Source of the DNA: Bradyrhizobium sp. CCGB01
Lineage (GTDB): Bacteria > Pseudomonadota > Alphaproteobacteria > Rhizobiales > Xanthobacteraceae
Assembly (NCBI RefSeq): GCF_024199795.1
Contig: NZ_JANADK010000001.1
Coordinates: 6,882,001-6,946,000 of the forward strand
DNA length: 64,000 bases
Reading direction: 5' to 3'
Shown here in pieces: positions 49,901 through 60,900 of the stretch (position 1 is the first letter of the stretch; the number at the start of each line of letters is the position of its first letter). A program made the position numbers and the translations under genes. The notes beneath the pieces are model-generated. The model searched no databases. It was not told the DNA's origin and was given only the letters and a program-made list of their open reading frames with translations.

Positions 49901-51362
49901 GCAGCGCCACATCGGCGATGGATTGCGTGTCGTCAGTGACCATCGCCTTCAGGATCGTAGTCCAGTGCGCGGCAAGGCGCTCGATCGTCGCTGCCTCGAA
50001 CAGCGCCGTCGCATAAGTGAAGATCGCGCGAATTTCGCCCGACGGCCCCTCGTCGGTGTCGAGCGCGAGGTCGAACTTGACCGTATCGACGTCGGCGTCG
50101 ATCGTCTCGATCTGGAGGCTGGTGCGATCCGGCGGATGGCCTGACGCCCGACGGCGCTGGTGATTGTAGAGGACCTGGAAGAGCGGATTCTGGCTCAGGC
50201 TGCGCGCGGGCTGGTGGATCTCGAGCAGTCGCTCGAACGGAAGATCCTGGTTTTCCTGTGCCTCGATCGTGGCCGCATGGACCGCCGCGATGAGGTCCGC
50301 GATCCCAATGCGGCCGTCGATCTGCGTGCGAAGCACCTGGGTGTTGACGAACAAGCCGATCAACCCGCGCGTTTCATCGCGGTGCCGATTGGCCACGGGC
50401 ACGCCGATGTTGATATCGGATTGACCGGTGTAGCGATAGAGCAGCAGTTTGAAGCTCGCCAGCAAGACGACGAACAGCGTCGTGCGGTGTCGCCGCGCCA
50501 GAGCGCGCAAGCCATCGGCCAGCACCGGATCGAGCGGGATGCGGCGTGCCGACCCGGCAAGATCCGGGACCGCCGGCCGCGCCCGGTCGATCGGCAGCTG
50601 GAGCACGGCCGGATCGGCAAGGCGCTTGGTCCAGTAGTCGGCCTGCCGCGTGCCGTCGACCGCGCTCATCCAGAGCCGCTGCCACTCGGCGTAGTCGGCA
50701 TAGTCGATCTCTGGCTCCGGCAGGACCGGTGTTTCGCCGCATGCAAATGCCGCGTACAGCTTCCAGAATTCGTCGACCAGAACGCCCATCGACCAGCCGT
50801 CGGTGACGATATGGTGCAGGCTCACGACGAGGATGTGGTCGCCCTCGTCCAGCGTCAGCAACGCCACGCGCATGAGCGGGCCGGCTTCGAGATCGAACGG
50901 CAGCGAGGCTTCCTGCCGCGCCAGCGAACGCGCCTGCGCTTCGCGGTCATCGCCGTTGAAGGTCACATAGCGCACCGCGACCGGTTGCGGCTCCCCTATG
51001 AATTGTTCGGCTATCTCGCCTTCCTGCCGAAACACGGTGCGAAGCGCACTATGGCGGGCGACCAGTGCATCGAACGCCTGTTGCAAGGCGCGCGGTTGCA
51101 GCGTGCCGCGCACGCGCACCGTCGCCGAGATGTTGTAGGCGGCGCTGCCCGGATCCATCCGCCAAAGAAACCAGAGGCGAGATTGTGCAAAGGACAGCGG
51201 CGCCCGCTTCCGCTCCTGGTGCACGATCGGCAGCATGGCGAGATTGACGCCCTTCGCTGCGAGCTGCGACAGGAATGCGTGCTGCTTGCCGGCATCGAGG
51301 CGCATGAGCCGCCGTGAGACGTCGCGCAGCTGCTGCTTTTGCGTGGTTGCCGTGTCACTCAT
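34920..51362 (-). CDS. Four-module NRPS with terminal thioesterase (NRPS C)
   Basis: A 5,480-residue synthetase ending the assembly line. Approximate domains: C1 45-480, A1 497-1010, T1 1020-1085, E1 1100-1550, C2 1565-2010, A2 2030-2520, T2 2535-2600, E2 2620-3070, C3 3080-3520, A3 3541-4020, T3 4045-4110, C4 4144-4580, A4 4604-5095, T4 5105-5170, TE 5200-5440 (elbow GWSLGG). Hand-read ten-residue codes: A1 and A4 DGEGSGGVTK (N5-hydroxyornithine-like), A2 DVWHFGRINK (Ser-like, unsure), A3 DILQLGLVWK (Gly). E domains keep HHLVxDGVSW. T3 has the GGDSIISLQ form of carriers that feed E domains, but no E follows. A3 is part of a block identical to one in NRPS B. It overlaps the NRPS B stop by 8 bases. 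Confidence 0.96.
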   Translation of the reverse strand: MSDTATTQKQQLRDVSRRLMRLDAGKQHAFLSQLAAKGVNLAMLPIVHQERKRAPLSFAQSRLWFLWRMDPGSAAYNISATVRVRGTLQPRALQQAFDALVARHSALRTVFRQEGEIAEQFIGEPQPVAVRYVTFNGDDREAQARSLARQEASLPFDLEAGPLMRVALLTLDEGDHILVVSLHHIVTDGWSMGVLVDEFWKLYAAFACGETPVLPEPEIDYADYAEWQRLWMSAVDGTRQADYWTKRLADPAVLQLPIDRARPAVPDLAGSARRIPLDPVLADGLRALARRHRTTLFVVLLASFKLLLYRYTGQSDINIGVPVANRHRDETRGLIGLFVNTQVLRTQIDGRIGIADLIAAVHAATIEAQENQDLPFERLLEIHQPARSLSQNPLFQVLYNHQRRRASGHPPDRTSLQIETIDADVDTVKFDLALDTDEGPSGEIRAIFTYATALFEAATIERLAAHWTTILKAMVTDDTQSIADVALLSEQELERLRQWNDADGGTTSTPFTPVHRTVARLAAETPAAPALVFGDDEITYAELNRRANRLAHYLLRLGVRHSDLVGVSARRSPYLVVALLAILKTGAAYLPLDPEHPVRRQVGTMRDAGARVVLVDADGSALAPPPPGIEVVPLDAIDLARESESDSEIAVAATSLAYVIYTSGSTGIPKGVAVEHGPFAMHCEVTARLYDMDRQSRELHFLSFTFDGAHERLWTALTCGATLVMRDADLWSAEQTIDVLRRQRVTNAGFPPAYLQQLADFAMWRGDPPPVELYSFGGEAMPKAGFDKVKRALRPRTLINGYGPTETVVTPLVWKVDASEEIDGNYAPIGRPVGRRSAYILDSDLNIVPVGVTGELFIGGEGLARGYWRRAELTAARFVPDPFGVPGARLYRTGDLARWRADDVIEYVGRSDHQVKIRGFRIELGEIEAWLMRQSGVQSAVVIAREAGVGRQLVGYVAGDGLFDETAMRAALSDELPDYMVPARIVRLERLPLTAHGKVDRDALPAPETPTATAAHVAPRSAAETVLAAIWAELLGQPVIGVEDNFFELGGDSIISLQLVGRARQAGLLIEPRDVFRHQTLQDLARVARSEGRAEDVAPELDIEGREHPLLPIQLRFFGEDAGDRHHWNQAVLLMPKSRLDWRLVERTVDALVAHHAALRLCFEEMDGVWRATHGSPLATSELLWIRSDVCDAVAVTKVASEAQASLSLAGPLLRVVGMDLADGSQRLLVVVHHLVIDGVSWRVLLEDFATAYNQLRQGAAAVALARSEPYASWGARLHAYGGADELAAELGYWLERQSRAEFPCDDDHGSVDRVADGEEILLAFDAGLTARLLKEAPSAYRTQVNDLLLAALARAVSRWSGIEDVVVELEGHGREDIFAGVDVSRTIGWFTTAFPVRLPGGSGDAAALIKSVKEELRAVPNRGLGYGVLRHLGTEVQRSALEALPEPRIVFNYLGQFDSSMGEGAPFRLAPESSGPSRSDSAPLGRWVSINGQVGEGQLRLSFSYGRRRYRRTTIERLAEHYAAALRELVDHCTGGARGVTPSDFALSDLNQGDLDALVATIDCREIEDIYPLSPMQQGMLFHALSDGESGNYVNQIGLEVRGLDAGRLRAAWHEVSARHAVLRTGFAWRELSGAAQQVVYRSANLPFEEEDWRAQAASMDDEELRAALARVSRADRDQAFDLARAPLQRVRLIRLDDARHWLIWTHHHILLDGWSAARLMAEILQHERGERLPSVTGRYRDYIEWLQKQDRNVSTAFWRSALAELEEPSFLADTLGGPARRGASGHGSLDLLLAADLTASLQAFARRERVTLNTLVQGAWARLLRRHTGQRAVCFGATVSGRPAEISGAEDMVGLFINTLPVVEQTSPQAEVGAWLRDLQARNTDLRDHGWMPLYDIQRLAGSSGRALFDNILVFENYPIDQALRGENESGRQFGRVEQISITNYALTVAVFAKSEGINLGFRYDRGRFDDDQIRYLQASLSRLLARIVADASRPLGALDSLDADEMRKVLGWTGSVERTPKLGDSIVAQIEARAAASPSSIALVFGDQQISYGELNARANRLAWRLRDHGIGRDRLVGIAIERSVELIVGVLAVLKAGGVYLPLDPDYPSDRLLHMLGDSGTALLLTQERLLPRLEAVIADAGTEAWSIDGENVSGIEGLAGNLDASLHPDSLAYVMYTSGSTGVPKGVACSHRALAARLGWMQAEYRLDVDETLLHKTPFSFDVSVWEILWPLVIGARLAIAAPGTHREPRLLVDAVIAHDVTTLHFVPQMLEHFVTEPGATRCTSLKRLFAGGEALSLELMTRVLAAFPNVRFDNRYGPTEALINATYWNCRDEGAARVPIGRPIPGVTIRILDTDLNMVPAGVTGELFIGGAGLARGYWRREKLSAERFIPDPFGETGERLYRSGDLARWRADGAIDYVGRGDHQIKIRGFRIELGEIEARLLEQPGVRSAVVVAREVGAGRQLVGYVSGTRELEEATLRTALSAVLPDYMVPPRIAVLERLPLMPSGKVDRHALPAPDVAHGDAEHQAPRTPAEMAFAAIWAVLLGRSAVSLTDNFFELGGDSIISLQMVSRARRAGYLIEPRDVFQHQTLEALALTARTEQRTGTLADQGQVSGPHPLLPIQSRFFAEDTGHRDHWNQAVLLQPKDRLDWDVMRRALAAVIDHHDALRLRFEESQGGWRAEHGAAPAADALLWVRRAVDREAVTALASSAQESLSISSGLLLRAVGIDLSDGSQRFLIVIHHLVVDGVSWRILLDDVASAYTQLARGDTTVALPPKSHAYALWGQRLRAYATLPELATELSYWIGRGANADIPCDDDHVGIDRIADADEVLLSFESEWTQRLLRDAPSAYRTQINDLLLAGLARAVWRWSGQDDVLIELEGHGREHLSGDLDLSRTVGWFTTAFPVRLAGGSQESSLLIKTVKEELRGIPDRGLGYGVLRHLGSEEQRMALSNLSEPKIAFNYLGQIDGGDDEAALFTMAAESAGPSRDASSVLRRWLSVNGTVRDGRLRLSFGFGRKRYRRETVERLAALYEAALRELVEHCTGGACGLTPSDVALSGLDQVELDRLALDWREIEDIYPLSPMQQGMLFHAMHDGESGVYVNQVAAEIHGLDAGKLHRAWQAASDRHAVLRTGFVWRDLSGASQQIVYRRAEVPFTEDDWRTRIVGWDQAQLDAALADVSRQEQAAGFDLSRPPLQRVRLIRLGEDRHWLIWTHHHILLDGWSSARLIAEVMQHNGEGRLPALQHRYRDYIAWLKDRDGAASAAFWRNATAGLDEPSFLAGGLAEPTGAESSGHGMLALELDPAVTGRLQEFAVRERITMNTLVQAAWAQLLRQHTGQGRVCFGVTVSGRPPELAGAEEMVGLFINTLPVVDDVSPQQTVGAWLRELQDCNLALREFGSTPLYEIQRLAGRPGRPLFDSILVFENYPVDHALIGKNRQIQVGETRIVETSNYPLFASVGVDERLRLVFNYQRAHFDEAQIARLQRAFVRLIEALSIDANRPVGAIAACDPTDDVLLARANDTRRDQLRKGIVAQFEAQVRKSPEAIALVVGETELSYAALNARANRLARRLRDHGVGTDVVVGLALDRGVEMLVALVAVLKAGGAYLPLDPDYPPERLAHMLRDSGAALVLTQKELRDQFAAVLEETGAEAWLLDGQDGEGGDAGNLDVAVHAESLAYVIYTSGSTGLPKGVMVRHHAVTNFMATMAEQPGMTAADRVLGLTSLSFDIAVLELWLPLTIGACVVLADRAAAQDPVKLKAIVERHGVSLIQATPSTWRMLLDQEGRSLPASCRVLCGGEALPPDLARRLVGQAGEVWNLYGPTETTVWSARHRLDKANDRPLLGGPIGNTTLHILDGDLNLAPVGVAGELYIGGAGLARGYWRRGGLTAERFIPDPFGPAGARLYRTGDVARWRPDGVLDYVGRADHQVKIRGFRIELGEIEAQLLGQQGVRAAVVVAREAGTGRQLVGYVSGEALDGAALKAALSAVLPDYMVPARIAVLDRLPLTPNGKIDRKALPAPDQLAASVEHVAPRTPAEAALAAIWADLLRQPKVGVTDNFFELGGDSIISLQMVSRARREGVLIEPRDVFRHQTIETLAAASRDVGPGKDDATSQRGSLSGLSGEQLERLGLDLSRIEDVYPLSPMQQGMLFHSLRDAGSGVYVNQVSVEIRGLDPGRLDTAWREVSARHQMLRTGFLWRELSGSPLQAVYRDIVVPFEQDDWRGQEIGDERIAAALAEERAAEFDLQAPPLQRVRLLRLQDDLYRLIWTYHHILMDGWSSARFVGEVLECYYGGTPTANATRYRDYIAWLLAQDAKAAEAFWREQLKSFDQPTQLADAFGARRHQVSGHERCYTRLGETATAELKAFARRERITLNTIVQGVWALLLQRYTGQNTVTFGVTVAGRPASLDGSQQMLGLFINTLPVIETLPSASSIGEWLRALQDRNSAIRDYEHTPLYDIQGWAGRAGQTMFDSIIVFENYPIERSMHRGAGALQFSDLRNVDVTNYPMDLSVLVEDTLQVEYTYMPSHFTGAQATQIKAQFEHLLAALTRDATALLGGIDPVTNADAALAERCNRNATSSAPLPLVHEAISGHAQRHPGRTALTIGGTVLSFGELERRANRLAHHLIARGLKPEQRVGVVVERSEITMIALLAVLKAGGAYVPLDPELPSERHAFVMRDAAIAFLLTGRLEIGGSPDGVERIALSTFDFDAGPGHPPQPELHPENLAYLIYTSGSTGTPKGVAVAHGPLAMHCHVTGSLYEIDESSCELHFLSLAFDGAHERWLTVLSHGARLLMRDAELWTPEQTVENLHAHRVSHIGLPPAYLQQVAEHVEQSGNPPPVKLYSFGGEAMPKAGFDKVRRVLKPRILINGYGPTETVVTPLVWKVDGASECDTPYAPIGVPVGDRRAYILDGALDIIPAGVAGELYLGGFGLARGYHGKAGMTAERFVPDPFSAVPGARLYRTGDLARWREDGIVEYLGRSDDQVKVNGFRIELGEIQTSLLRHEAIAQAAVVAVPGAAGNQLIAYVAPKAAGGATPDAAASLVERLIAFLKQILPAYMVPARIMVLERLPTLSSGKIDRRALPAPDASLRSFVAPRGPAEIAMARLWSEILKVPEVGVTDNFFELGGNSILCLKVVARLRQDKTFGIEIKLRDLLQKPTIRALLAGNATAASAVAAAPSALLPLNAVVRGLNPVFCVHGGFGTVFDYGPLARRLEGHRQVIGLQSRMLVDSSWTDSSLEAMVMDYATEIRRMQPRGPYSLVGWSLGGLLASLVAADLERGGERVDRLAMVDSFVPRQRDGSSRQETMSHWVDDLAGLLSAVLPNAAAFRIDAQVEAAKRADLRETPENIRDLVATVLEQGRRVQADDALLGADDLSAAFAVGRHLNRLAQNATLPRGLEATPLCWWTSVRVAQRDRLELQLPTAIDRGVAGDNHFTILKDIGLLDEICGLLVPAAASTIAQDTVTEPAE
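39142..40744 (-). repeat. Copy 1 of a 1,603-base identical A-T block (in NRPS C)
   Basis: Line-by-line comparison shows this stretch identical to 51551-53153 at a constant offset of 12,409 bases; no mismatch was found. It spans from just before the A3 domain to the Ser codon of the T3 GGDS motif, and identity stops inside that codon on one side and after [12 protein letters not shown] on the other. Confidence 0.95.
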
Positions 51363-54300
51363 CGGACAGTTCGACTTCCTTCAACATATCGAGCATCGCG
51401 GCAATGTCGCCGCTCCGCTTATCGGTTTCGCCCTCCAGGCCCAGCCCAGCCGCCATGGTTTCAACAGTCGTCATTTCGAACAGACGGTTGAGCGGCAGAT
51501 CGTGGCCGAGATCGCGCTTGATGCGGCTGACGAGCTGGACGGCGATCAGGGAATCGCCGCCGAGCTCGAAGAAATTGTCGGTGACGCCGACTTTGGGCTG
51601 GCGCAGCAGATCGGCCCAGATCGCGGCCAGCGCCGCCTCGGCCGGCGTGCGCGGCGCGACATGCTCGACGGACGCCGCGAGCTGATCCGGCGCCGGCAGC
51701 GCCTTGCGGTCGATCTTGCCATTCGGCGTCAGCGGCAGGCGATCCAGCACCGCGATCCGCGCCGGGACCATGTAGTCCGGCAGCACCGCGGACAAGGCCG
51801 CCTTGAGCGCGGCCCCATCCAACGCTTCGCCGCTGACATAGCCGACCAGCTGGCGGCCGGTGCCGGCCTCGCGCGCCACCACCACGGCCGCGCGCACACC
51901 TTGCTGCCCCAGAAGCTGCGCCTCGATCTCGCCGAGCTCGATGCGGAAGCCGCGGATCTTCACCTGGTGGTCGGCGCGGCCGACATAGTCGAGCACGCCG
52001 TCGGGTCGCCACCGCGCCACGTCGCCGGTGCGGTACAGCCGCGCGCCCGCTGGACCGAACGGATCGGGGATGAAGCGCTCCGCCGTCAGCCCGCCGCGCC
52101 GCCAATAGCCGCGCGCCAGCCCCGCTCCGCCGATATAGAGCTCGCCGGCAACGCCGACCGGCGCCAGGTTGAGATCGCCGTCGAGAATGTGCAGCGTGGT
52201 GTTACCGATCGGGCCGCCCAGCAGCGGACGATCGTTCGCCTTATCGAGCCGGTGACGGGCCGACCACACCGTGGTCTCGGTCGGACCGTACAGGTTCCAG
52301 ACCTCGCCGGCCTGCCCCACCAGCCGCCGCGCCAGATCCGGCGGCAGCGCCTCGCCGCCGCACAGCACCCGGCAGCTTGCCGGCAGCGAGCGACCTTCCT
52401 GATCGAGCAGCATCCGCCAGGTCGATGGCGTTGCCTGGATCAAGGATACGCCGTGCCGCTCCACGATCGCCTTGAGCTTGACCGGATCCTGCGCCGCCGC
52501 ACGATCCGCCAGCACCACGCAGGCGCCGATCGTCAGCGGCAGCCACAGCTCCAGGACCGCGATGTCGAAGGACAGCGAGGTCAAGCCGAGCACGCGGTCG
52601 GCGGCCGTCATGCCGGGCTGCTCCGCCATGGTCGCCATGAAATTGGTCACCGCGTGGTGGCGGACCATCACGCCCTTCGGCAGGCCGGTCGAACCGGAAG
52701 TGTAGATCACATAGGCGAGGCTCTCGGCGTGAACGGCGACATCGAGATTGCCGGCATCGCCACCCTCGCCGTCCTGCCCGTCGAGCAGCCAGGCCTCGGC
52801 GCCGGTCTCCTCCAGCACCGCGGCGAACTGATCGCGCAATTCCTTCTGCGTCAGCACCAGCGCTGCGCCGCTGTCGCGCAGCATGTGCGCCAGCCGTTCC
52901 GGCGGGTAATCCGGATCGAGCGGCAGATAGGCCCCGCCGGCCTTCAACACGGCCACCAGAGCAACCAGCATCTCGACGCCCCGGTCGAGCGCCAGCCCGA
53001 CCACGACGTCGGTCCCGACGCCGTGATCCCGCAATCGCCGCGCCAGCCGGTTGGCACGCGCGTTCAGCGCGGCGTAACTCAGCTCCGTCTCGCCGACCAC
53101 CAGCGCTATCGCTTCGGGTGACTTCCGGACCTGCGCCTCAAATTGCGCGACGAACGACCCCAATTCCAGATATTGCGCCTGCGTCCGATTCCACGTCTCC
53201 AGCAAAAGCTGGCGCTCCTCGGGAGGCAGAATGTCGAGTTGTCGGACCGGCGTGCGCGGCGCATGTTCCAGCACCTCCGCCAATTGATCGAGTGCCTGCT
53301 GCATCAACGCGCAGATACGATCAGCCGAGAGCGGAGGGACGACCTGAGCGGTCAGACCAAGTGCCTGACCATAATCCTCGACGGCCAGCATCAGGGGGTA
53401 ATTGGTGCGCTCTTCGCCTCCGAGCCATTCGATACCGGAGCCACCACTGTCGGCGGTCAAATCAACCGGCATTGCATTATGCCGATAGTTCAGAATCGAG
53501 CTGAACAGAGGCGCCGACGCCGCGACGCCGCTGCATCGTTGCGCAAGCGCCAAAGAGGCGTGCTCGTGCGCCATCAGCTCGGTCAGCCTATTATGCGCAT
53601 CACGAACACTGTCTTCGACCGCCGTATCATCGAGATCGAGCCGCAGCGGCAAGGTGTTGATGAACAAGCCCATGGTGCGATCGCCGCCGGCACCGGCCTG
53701 CATGCGACCGAACAGGACGGTCCCGAACACGACGTGCTCGCGCCCGCTGGTTCGCGCCACCACCTGTCCCCAGGCAAGATGGCAAAGGCTGGCGAGGCTG
53801 ACGCCCAACCGCCGCGCCTGGGCACGAAGCCTTGCGCTCAGTTGTTCAGGTAGTATCCGCCGGGCTTCGGTCACGCCGCCACCGTCGCCGTGCACCCGGT
53901 CCAGCCCAAACGGCGTCGTCGGCTCGTCGATGCCGGCGAGCATGCCATGGAAGAAGCGCTCATGCTCGGCGGTGGCCGCCGATCCGCGCGCCTGCGCCAC
54001 CAGATTCCGGAACGGATATGGCGGCGGCAACTCGTGGCTCCGCCCGGACAAGATCTTCCCGACCTCGTCGTGCATCACCTCCAGTGTGGAGTGGTCGCCG
54101 ATCAGGTGATGCAGCAGGACCAGGAGCAGCCAGCGCCCTCGGTCAGGATCGGCAGCGACTGCAAATCGCAGCAGCGGCGGCTGGCCGAGATCGATCCGAT
54201 GGAAACGCGGATCGAATCGTCGCGCGAGTTGCTCATCGGCGGGGCCTTCGCCATCCAGCACGACCTCGCTGACAACCAAGGGAGCCTGCCGCCAGACCAC

Positions 54301-57300
54301 CTGCGCCGGCGTGGACAGTCCATTCCACACAATGGACGTTCGCAGAATGTCGTGGCGGCTCACCACCTGCTGAACCGCGTCGAGATAGCGATCGAGCAGA
54401 TCGCGGCTGGCAAATGCCATCCTGCCGACCAGCAGATATGGATCTCCCTCCTTCGACAGCAGATGGTGAAAGAGGATACCATCCTGGAGCGGCGACAGGC
54501 CGTAAATGTCCTGGATGTTAGCGACACCGCCGGGAACTCCGGCCACGATGGTGTCGATGTCGTATTGCGTTAGCGCGATCAGCGGCAACAATTCGGGCGT
54601 GATTGCCGTCGCCTGCCGCGTGATCTGGTTAGCTGGAACGTCGGCTTCTCTGCCGCCATCGAGGCCAGCAGCAAAATCGGCCAGCACCGGCTTTGCGAAC
54701 AGCGTGCGCGCGTCCGCACTGAGTGCATGCCGCTGCAACCGCTCCAGCATCCGGACCGCAAGCAACGAGTGGCCACCGAGCTCAAAGAAGTGGTCGGTGC
54801 GTCCGATCCGATCGACGCGCAACAGCTCGGCCCAGACGTTCGCGACGATCTGCTCAACATCGCCTCGCGGTGGCTCGAAGCGGCGCCGCCCGTACGCATC
54901 GTCCTCCGGCGCCGGCAGCGCCTTGCGGTCGATCTTGCCGTTCGGCGTGAGCGGCAGTGCATCGAGGCGCACAAAGGCTGACGGCACCATGTAGTCCGGC
55001 AGGCGCGCACGCAGGTGATCGCGCATCGCGCAGGCAAATTCACCGGCGTTGAGCCCCGCACCGTCCCCGCGACGCGCGGCCACATAAGCGACCAGTCGCG
55101 AGTCGCCGCCGGGATGCCGGTGCACCAGCGCGATGGAGTCGGCCACGTCGGCGTGCTCGTTGAGACGAAACTCGATCTCACCGAGCTCGATGCGGAAGCC
55201 GCGGATCTTGACCTGATGGTCGTTGCGGCCGAGAAACGCGATATTGCCATCGGGCAAGTAGCGCCCGAGATCGCCGGTGCGATACATGCGCGCGGCAGCA
55301 TCGCGGTGGAAGGGATCGCGCACGAAGCGCTCCGCCGTCAGGTCGGCGCGGTTGAGATAGCCGCGCGCAACTCCGGCTCCACCGATCCAGATTTCACCCA
55401 CCGCGCCGAGAGGAACGGGCACGCCGAACCGATCCAGAAGATAGATCCGCGCATTTGGCAGCGGTCGACCGATCGGAGCAGCGTCGCCATCGAAGCCCGG
55501 AGGCCGCAGCCAGCTCGTGGCGCAGACCGTTGCTTCCGTCGGCCCGTAACCGTTGAAGACGGCGACGCCAGCAGGCAATCCCTTGATCAGCTCGGCCCTG
55601 GGCAATTCACCGGCAAGGACAAGAACCCGCAGAGAGGCAAGTCGGTCGAGATCGGTCCGCCCGTGCAGCATCGCCGGCGGCAAGGTCGCATGCGTAATCT
55701 CGTTGTCCGCAAGGAAGCCGAGCAATTCCGAAGTGTTCTGATGCTCTCGCGAGCCCGCCAGAAACAGCGCGGCGCCCGAGCACAGCGCCATGACGATTTC
55801 CCAGATGCTGGCATCGAAGCTGAACGAGGCAAACTGCACGACGCGGCTGTGCGAATTGACGTCAAATAGCGCCCGTTGCGCCAGCGCCAGATTCACCAGG
55901 CCACGGTGCTCGACCATCACCCCCTTCGGCCGGCCGGTCGAGCCGGACGTATAGATAATGTAAGCGAGGTTTCGCGAGGTCAGTCCCTGGACGAGGTCGC
56001 TTGGATCCGGTGTCGCCTGCGCCGTGACGGCGGATGCATTCGCCTCCGGATCGACGATCTCACAGGTCCCATCCAGGAAAATCGCTCTTCTCGCTTCGTC
56101 AGCGATCAGCACCTTCGGCTTGGCATCATCGACAATCTGACGCAGCCGCTCCGCTGGATAGGCGGGATCGAGCGGCAGATAGGCACCGCCCGCCTTCAGC
56201 ACGGCCAGCAGGCTCACCACCATGGCAATACCGCGCGGCAGACAGATTGCGACGGGCTGATCCGGCACCACACCCAAGGCCATCATGCGCCGCGCAAGCC
56301 GGCTCGCCCTGGCATCGAGGTCGCCATAGTTCAGGCAAACGCCCTCGTGCACCAGGGCGACGGCCTCCGGCGTTCTTCTCATCTGCTCCGCAAACAATTC
56401 ATGAATGCAGCGCTCGGAGGGAACCGGTGCTGCGGTCTCGTTCCATGTATCGAGAACGCGGTTGCGCTCTTCCGCACCAACGATATCGATCCGCTCGACC
56501 GCCTGGTCCGCATCAGCAACCATGGCCCGCAGCAGGACCAACAGGTAGTCCCGGTGGCGCCTGATCGTCGTCTCGTCAAACAGCGCCGTCGCATAGTTCA
56601 AGGACCCGACGATACGTCCGTCCAGCTCGCCCAGACCAAGCTCGAGATCGAACTTGACCTGCTGGAGCGGGATATCGGCGACCTCGGCCTTGAGGCCGGG
56701 CAGCTCGAGGGCCCCCGTTTCGTTGCTCTGCCAGGCGAACACGACTTGAAAGACCGGCGTCTGCTCCAGCCCTCGCAGCGGCTGGGCGATCTCGACGACC
56801 TGCTCGAACGGCAGATCCTGATGATCCTGCGCGGCCAGCGCCGCGGCGCGCACGCGACGGAGCAGTTCGGCGACGCTGGGCCCAGCCGAGAGATCGATGC
56901 GGACGGCCAGCATGTTGACGAAGAACCCGATCAGGCCCTCGATCTCGGGTCTGTTTCGATTTGCGGTCGGCGTACCGATCACGATGTCCGTCTGCCCGGA
57001 GAGCCTTGATAGCACCGCCGCCCAGGCCGCCAGCACCGTCATGAATGAGCTGGCGCCGAGCGATTGGCCCAGCCGCCGGATGCCGGATACCAACTCCGCA
57101 TCGATATCGATCGGCAGAGATGCGCCTGCGAGCGACCTGACCGGCGGACGCGGCCGATCCGTCGGCAATTCGAGCATGGCCGGGGCATCCGCGAGCGCCT
57201 CCCGCCAATAGTCAACCTGCCGCTGCAATCGCTCGCCGCGAAGCCATTGCCGCTGCCAGGCGGCATAGTCGGGATACTGGATTGCCAATGGCGGCAGGAA

Positions 57301-57924
57301 ATCGTCCTTGCCGGCGACGAAGGCCCGGTAGAGACCACCCAGCTCGCGTATGATCACACCGATCGACCAGCCGTCGGAGACGATGTGATGCTGGGTGAGC
57401 AGGAAGAGATGTTCCCGCTCCTCCGTCCGGATCAGCCGGCCGCGGATCAACGGTCCCGCGGCGAGATCGAACGGCATCGCAGCCTCCTCGCGGCAGAGGC
57501 GCGCGAGCTCCTGCTCGCGATCGTCCCGGCCGCGCAGATCGTGTTCGAGCAGCGGCACGCGTTCATGCGCGGGCAGCAGCATCACGTGCGGCTGTTCGTC
57601 GATCATGCGAAAGACGCTGCGCAGCGCTTCGTGGCGCGCGAACAAACGGTCGATGCTCCGACGCAGCGCCTCGACATCGAGCACACCCGAGAGCCGCAAT
57701 GCTCCGCGAATGTGATAGCTCGAATTGGCACCATCGAGTTGCGCCAACAGCCAAAGCCGCTGCTGCGCAAAGGACATCTCGAGTGATCCGTCGCGCGCCA
57801 CCACAGGAATCGCGGTGGCACCGCTCCTGTCGGCGTTCCGGCCGCGGTCTCTGGCGAGCGAGACGAGCTTTCTCATCTGCGCGGGATCCAGATCTCGCAA
57901 GCTCGGTTTTGCCGTGTCGGCCAT
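51355..57924 (-). CDS. Two-module NRPS (NRPS B)
   Basis: About 2,190 residues: C1 40-470 (HHIVSDGWS), A1 490-1000, T1 1025-1085 (GGHSLLAV), C2 1138-1560, A2 1593-2085, T2 2100-2160, then a short C-terminal tail rich in acidic residues, probably a docking end. Hand-read codes: A1 DAWTVAGVCK (Phe/aromatic-like, with GELP in place of GGEA), A2 DILQLGLVWK (Gly). C2 has HHLIGDHS, a His in place of the usual Gly of HHxxxDG. ATG 57924 has a GGAG eight bases upstream; GTG 57930, overlapping the NRPS A stop, is the longer alternative. No E domain is present. A2 to the T2 serine is the second copy of the identical block. Confidence 0.95.
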   Translation of the reverse strand: MADTAKPSLRDLDPAQMRKLVSLARDRGRNADRSGATAIPVVARDGSLEMSFAQQRLWLLAQLDGANSSYHIRGALRLSGVLDVEALRRSIDRLFARHEALRSVFRMIDEQPHVMLLPAHERVPLLEHDLRGRDDREQELARLCREEAAMPFDLAAGPLIRGRLIRTEEREHLFLLTQHHIVSDGWSIGVIIRELGGLYRAFVAGKDDFLPPLAIQYPDYAAWQRQWLRGERLQRQVDYWREALADAPAMLELPTDRPRPPVRSLAGASLPIDIDAELVSGIRRLGQSLGASSFMTVLAAWAAVLSRLSGQTDIVIGTPTANRNRPEIEGLIGFFVNMLAVRIDLSAGPSVAELLRRVRAAALAAQDHQDLPFEQVVEIAQPLRGLEQTPVFQVVFAWQSNETGALELPGLKAEVADIPLQQVKFDLELGLGELDGRIVGSLNYATALFDETTIRRHRDYLLVLLRAMVADADQAVERIDIVGAEERNRVLDTWNETAAPVPSERCIHELFAEQMRRTPEAVALVHEGVCLNYGDLDARASRLARRMMALGVVPDQPVAICLPRGIAMVVSLLAVLKAGGAYLPLDPAYPAERLRQIVDDAKPKVLIADEARRAIFLDGTCEIVDPEANASAVTAQATPDPSDLVQGLTSRNLAYIIYTSGSTGRPKGVMVEHRGLVNLALAQRALFDVNSHSRVVQFASFSFDASIWEIVMALCSGAALFLAGSREHQNTSELLGFLADNEITHATLPPAMLHGRTDLDRLASLRVLVLAGELPRAELIKGLPAGVAVFNGYGPTEATVCATSWLRPPGFDGDAAPIGRPLPNARIYLLDRFGVPVPLGAVGEIWIGGAGVARGYLNRADLTAERFVRDPFHRDAAARMYRTGDLGRYLPDGNIAFLGRNDHQVKIRGFRIELGEIEFRLNEHADVADSIALVHRHPGGDSRLVAYVAARRGDGAGLNAGEFACAMRDHLRARLPDYMVPSAFVRLDALPLTPNGKIDRKALPAPEDDAYGRRRFEPPRGDVEQIVANVWAELLRVDRIGRTDHFFELGGHSLLAVRMLERLQRHALSADARTLFAKPVLADFAAGLDGGREADVPANQITRQATAITPELLPLIALTQYDIDTIVAGVPGGVANIQDIYGLSPLQDGILFHHLLSKEGDPYLLVGRMAFASRDLLDRYLDAVQQVVSRHDILRTSIVWNGLSTPAQVVWRQAPLVVSEVVLDGEGPADEQLARRFDPRFHRIDLGQPPLLRFAVAADPDRGRWLLLVLLHHLIGDHSTLEVMHDEVGKILSGRSHELPPPYPFRNLVAQARGSAATAEHERFFHGMLAGIDEPTTPFGLDRVHGDGGGVTEARRILPEQLSARLRAQARRLGVSLASLCHLAWGQVVARTSGREHVVFGTVLFGRMQAGAGGDRTMGLFINTLPLRLDLDDTAVEDSVRDAHNRLTELMAHEHASLALAQRCSGVAASAPLFSSILNYRHNAMPVDLTADSGGSGIEWLGGEERTNYPLMLAVEDYGQALGLTAQVVPPLSADRICALMQQALDQLAEVLEHAPRTPVRQLDILPPEERQLLLETWNRTQAQYLELGSFVAQFEAQVRKSPEAIALVVGETELSYAALNARANRLARRLRDHGVGTDVVVGLALDRGVEMLVALVAVLKAGGAYLPLDPDYPPERLAHMLRDSGAALVLTQKELRDQFAAVLEETGAEAWLLDGQDGEGGDAGNLDVAVHAESLAYVIYTSGSTGLPKGVMVRHHAVTNFMATMAEQPGMTAADRVLGLTSLSFDIAVLELWLPLTIGACVVLADRAAAQDPVKLKAIVERHGVSLIQATPSTWRMLLDQEGRSLPASCRVLCGGEALPPDLARRLVGQAGEVWNLYGPTETTVWSARHRLDKANDRPLLGGPIGNTTLHILDGDLNLAPVGVAGELYIGGAGLARGYWRRGGLTAERFIPDPFGPAGARLYRTGDVARWRPDGVLDYVGRADHQVKIRGFRIELGEIEAQLLGQQGVRAAVVVAREAGTGRQLVGYVSGEALDGAALKAALSAVLPDYMVPARIAVLDRLPLTPNGKIDRKALPAPDQLAASVEHVAPRTPAEAALAAIWADLLRQPKVGVTDNFFELGGDSLIAVQLVSRIKRDLGHDLPLNRLFEMTTVETMAAGLGLEGETDKRSGDIAAMLDMLKEVELSDE
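51551..53153 (-). repeat. Copy 2 of the 1,603-base identical A-T block (in NRPS B)
   Basis: Same sequence and orientation as 39142-40744. Left limit: the last shared base is inside the phosphopantetheine Ser codon (TCC here, TCG in copy 1). Right limit: the shared part ends after the codons for VAQFEAQ. Flanks differ completely, so this is a clean replacement of a functional unit. Confidence 0.95.
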
Positions 57925-57926
57925 GC

Positions 57927-60900
57927 TCACTGCTCCGCCCCAACCAGTTCCTGGAGCTCTTCGGCGTCGAACTCCTGTTCGATCAGCCTGATCGACACGA
58001 CGCGCGCAAACGACACGAGATCCGGATGAGCGAACAGATCCGACACCGCGATCGGCACGCCGATCTCCTGTGACACCCGGCTGAGCACCCGCACGGCAAG
58101 CAAGGAATGTCCGCCAAGCTCGAAGAAGTGATCGTTGCGTCCGACCTGGTCGACATCGAGCAGCTCCGCCCAGATCCGGGCCAGCGCAAGCTCGATCTCG
58201 TCCTCGGGCGGTTCATAGGAGCGGCGCATCAGCGCATCCTCGCCCGGCGCCGGCAGTGCCCGCCGATCGATCTTCCCATTCGGGGTGAGCGGCAGCTGCT
58301 CCAGCACCGTGACCGTCGATGGCACCATGTAATCGGGCAGAATGGCCGACAATGCGTCGCGCAACGCGCGGCCGTCGAGTAAGGGGTCACCGCTGGCATA
58401 GGCGAACAACTGGCGTCCGGTCCTGCCCTCGCCGGCCACCACGGCCGCCGCACGCACACCGCGCTGATCGAGCAGGCGCGCCTCGATCTCGCCGAGCTCG
58501 ATGCGGAAGCCGCGGATCTTCACCTGCTGGTCGGCACGGCCGACATATTCGATCACGCCATCGTCGCGCCAGCGCGCGAGATCCCCGGTGCGATAGAGGC
58601 GCATGCCGCTGTCGTCGAACGGATCCGGGACGAACCGTTCGGCGGTCAGCGCCCCCCGGTTCAGATAGCCGCGGGCCAGGCCAACCCCACCGATGAACAG
58701 CTCGCCGGTCACACCAACGGGAACGATGTTGAGGTCGGAATCGAGGATGTGCGCGGATCTCACGCCGACGGGCCGTCCGATCGGCGCGGACTGGCCAGGC
58801 GTCAACGTGGCTTCGTCGACGATCCATGCTGTCGGCGCGATCACCGTCTCAGTCGGACCATAGGCGTTGACCAGAAGGTCGACATCGGCAGCCCCGCGCA
58901 ATGCCTTGATCCCGGTATCCGACCACGCCTCGCCGCCGACGATACAGGCCCTCATCGCCAGCCTGCGCCCGCTCAGCCGCAACGCCGCGCTCAATTGATC
59001 CGCATAGGCCGGCGGAAGAAAGATCGAGGTCACCGAATTGCGCGCGATCTCGCTAACGAGATCGTCGATCAAAAGGCCGGGTTTCGACGGCAGGACGAGC
59101 GACCCGCCCGTCATCAGCGGCACCAGCCATCGCTCGTGGGCAATATCGAAACTGATCGACGCCGTCTGGAACTCGCGGTCGCGGGACGTCATGCGGTACA
59201 GCCTTCCGATCGCTTCGCAATGCATGGCCAGCGGCCCACGCGCAACAGCCACGCCCTTCGGCATGCCGGTCGACCCCGACGTGTAGATGACATAGGCCAG
59301 GCTGTCGGGATGGATTTCGACGTTCAGATTACCGCTGTCTTCGCCGGCGGGCGGCGATAGCTCATCGATGCAGAGCGCCTCGACTCCGGCGTCGCGTAGC
59401 ACCGGCAAGAGCTGCTCCAGCAGCCAGCCTTGCGTCAAGACCAACGCCGCGCCGCTGTCACGCAGCATGTAGGCAAGGCGCTCGGCCGGATAGTCCGGAT
59501 CGAGCGGCAAATAGGCGCCGCCGGCCTTCAGGACCGCGAGCAGCGCAATGATCATGTCCGGGCTTCGCGTCAGGGCAATGCCGACCAGTCGATCTGGACC
59601 GAGATTCCAGAGGCGCAGCCGCCGTGCGAGCGCGTTAGCACGCGCGTTCAACTCGCCATAGCAGATGTGCTGGTCGCCCCAGACAAGGGCAACGGCAGAC
59701 GGCGCCTGCGCGGCCTGCGCTTCGATATGCGTCACAACGTCGGCAGAGGAAGCCGGCGGCGCCCCCGCTGCGCCGCTCCATCCGAAGATTCGTCGCGCAT
59801 CTTGATCGGTGACCGATCGGAGATCACCGAGCACGCGCTCCGCATTCGCTACGATCCGTTCCAGCAGATCATGCAGAATATCGCGAAGACGCAGGATGGC
59901 CGCCTCATCGAACCGGCACCGATCATAATTAAATTCGATATTCAGCCTGTCGCTTGCGGCGAACACGGCAACCGCCAGCGCATAGTTCGTCGGCGTCACA
60001 TGCGCCACACGCCCGAGCCGAGGGCCGCCCTCCCCGCCCCGGAGCAATCCCTCGTCGATCGGATAGTTCTCAAACACCAGGATGCTGTCGAATAGCGGCT
60101 GCCCGGCATGGCCTGCGAGGCGCTGAATCTCATAGAGCGGCGTCCAGCCATGCTCGCGCAGAGTCAGGTTCTGTTCCTGCAACTGGCGCAGCCAATCGCC
60201 GACGATGGCCTGCGGGTTCGGTGCATCGACGATGGGGAGCGTGTTGATGAAGAGGCCCACCATCTCCTCTGAGCCGGGCAATTCGGCCGGACGGCCCGAT
60301 ATGGTCACGCCGAAGCAGACCGCGGACTGACCTGAATGTCTGCGCAACAACTGTGCCCACGCTCCTTGTATGAGCGTGTTGAGCGTCACCCGCTCGCGCT
60401 TGGCGAACGATTTCAGACGCTCGGTCAGCCTCGCGTCCACCGCAAGCCCGACACTGGCGTGCCCCTCGGCCCCGGAGATCTTGCTGATCGCGTTCGCAAG
60501 CAATGTCGGCGTTTCGAGCCCCGCCAGCGCTTCGCGCCAGAACCTGTCAGCGCTTTCGCGATCGCGACCTTGCAGCCATGCAATGTAGTCACGATAGCAG
60601 CCCTGTACGGCGGGCAGTGTGTCACCGCTCGCGTGCTGCAACACCTCCGCGATCAGCCGGGCCGAGCTCCAACCATCGACGAAGATGTGATGATGCGTCC
60701 AGATCAGCCAATGCCTGTTGTCGTCGAGACGTATCAGGCGAATGCGCTGGAGAGGCGGCTGTGAAATGTCGAAGCCACTCTCGCGGTCATGCCGGGATCT
60801 CTCGGCCAGCGCGGCTTCCATATCCATGGGCGTGTCGTCGCGCCAGTCCTCCTCAACGAACGGCACCGTCGCATGGCGATATACCACCTGCTGCGCTGCG

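Noticed and set aside
39142..53153. The two identical NRPS blocks as transposon copies
   Set aside because: They have no terminal repeats or transposase and their edges follow protein domain limits.
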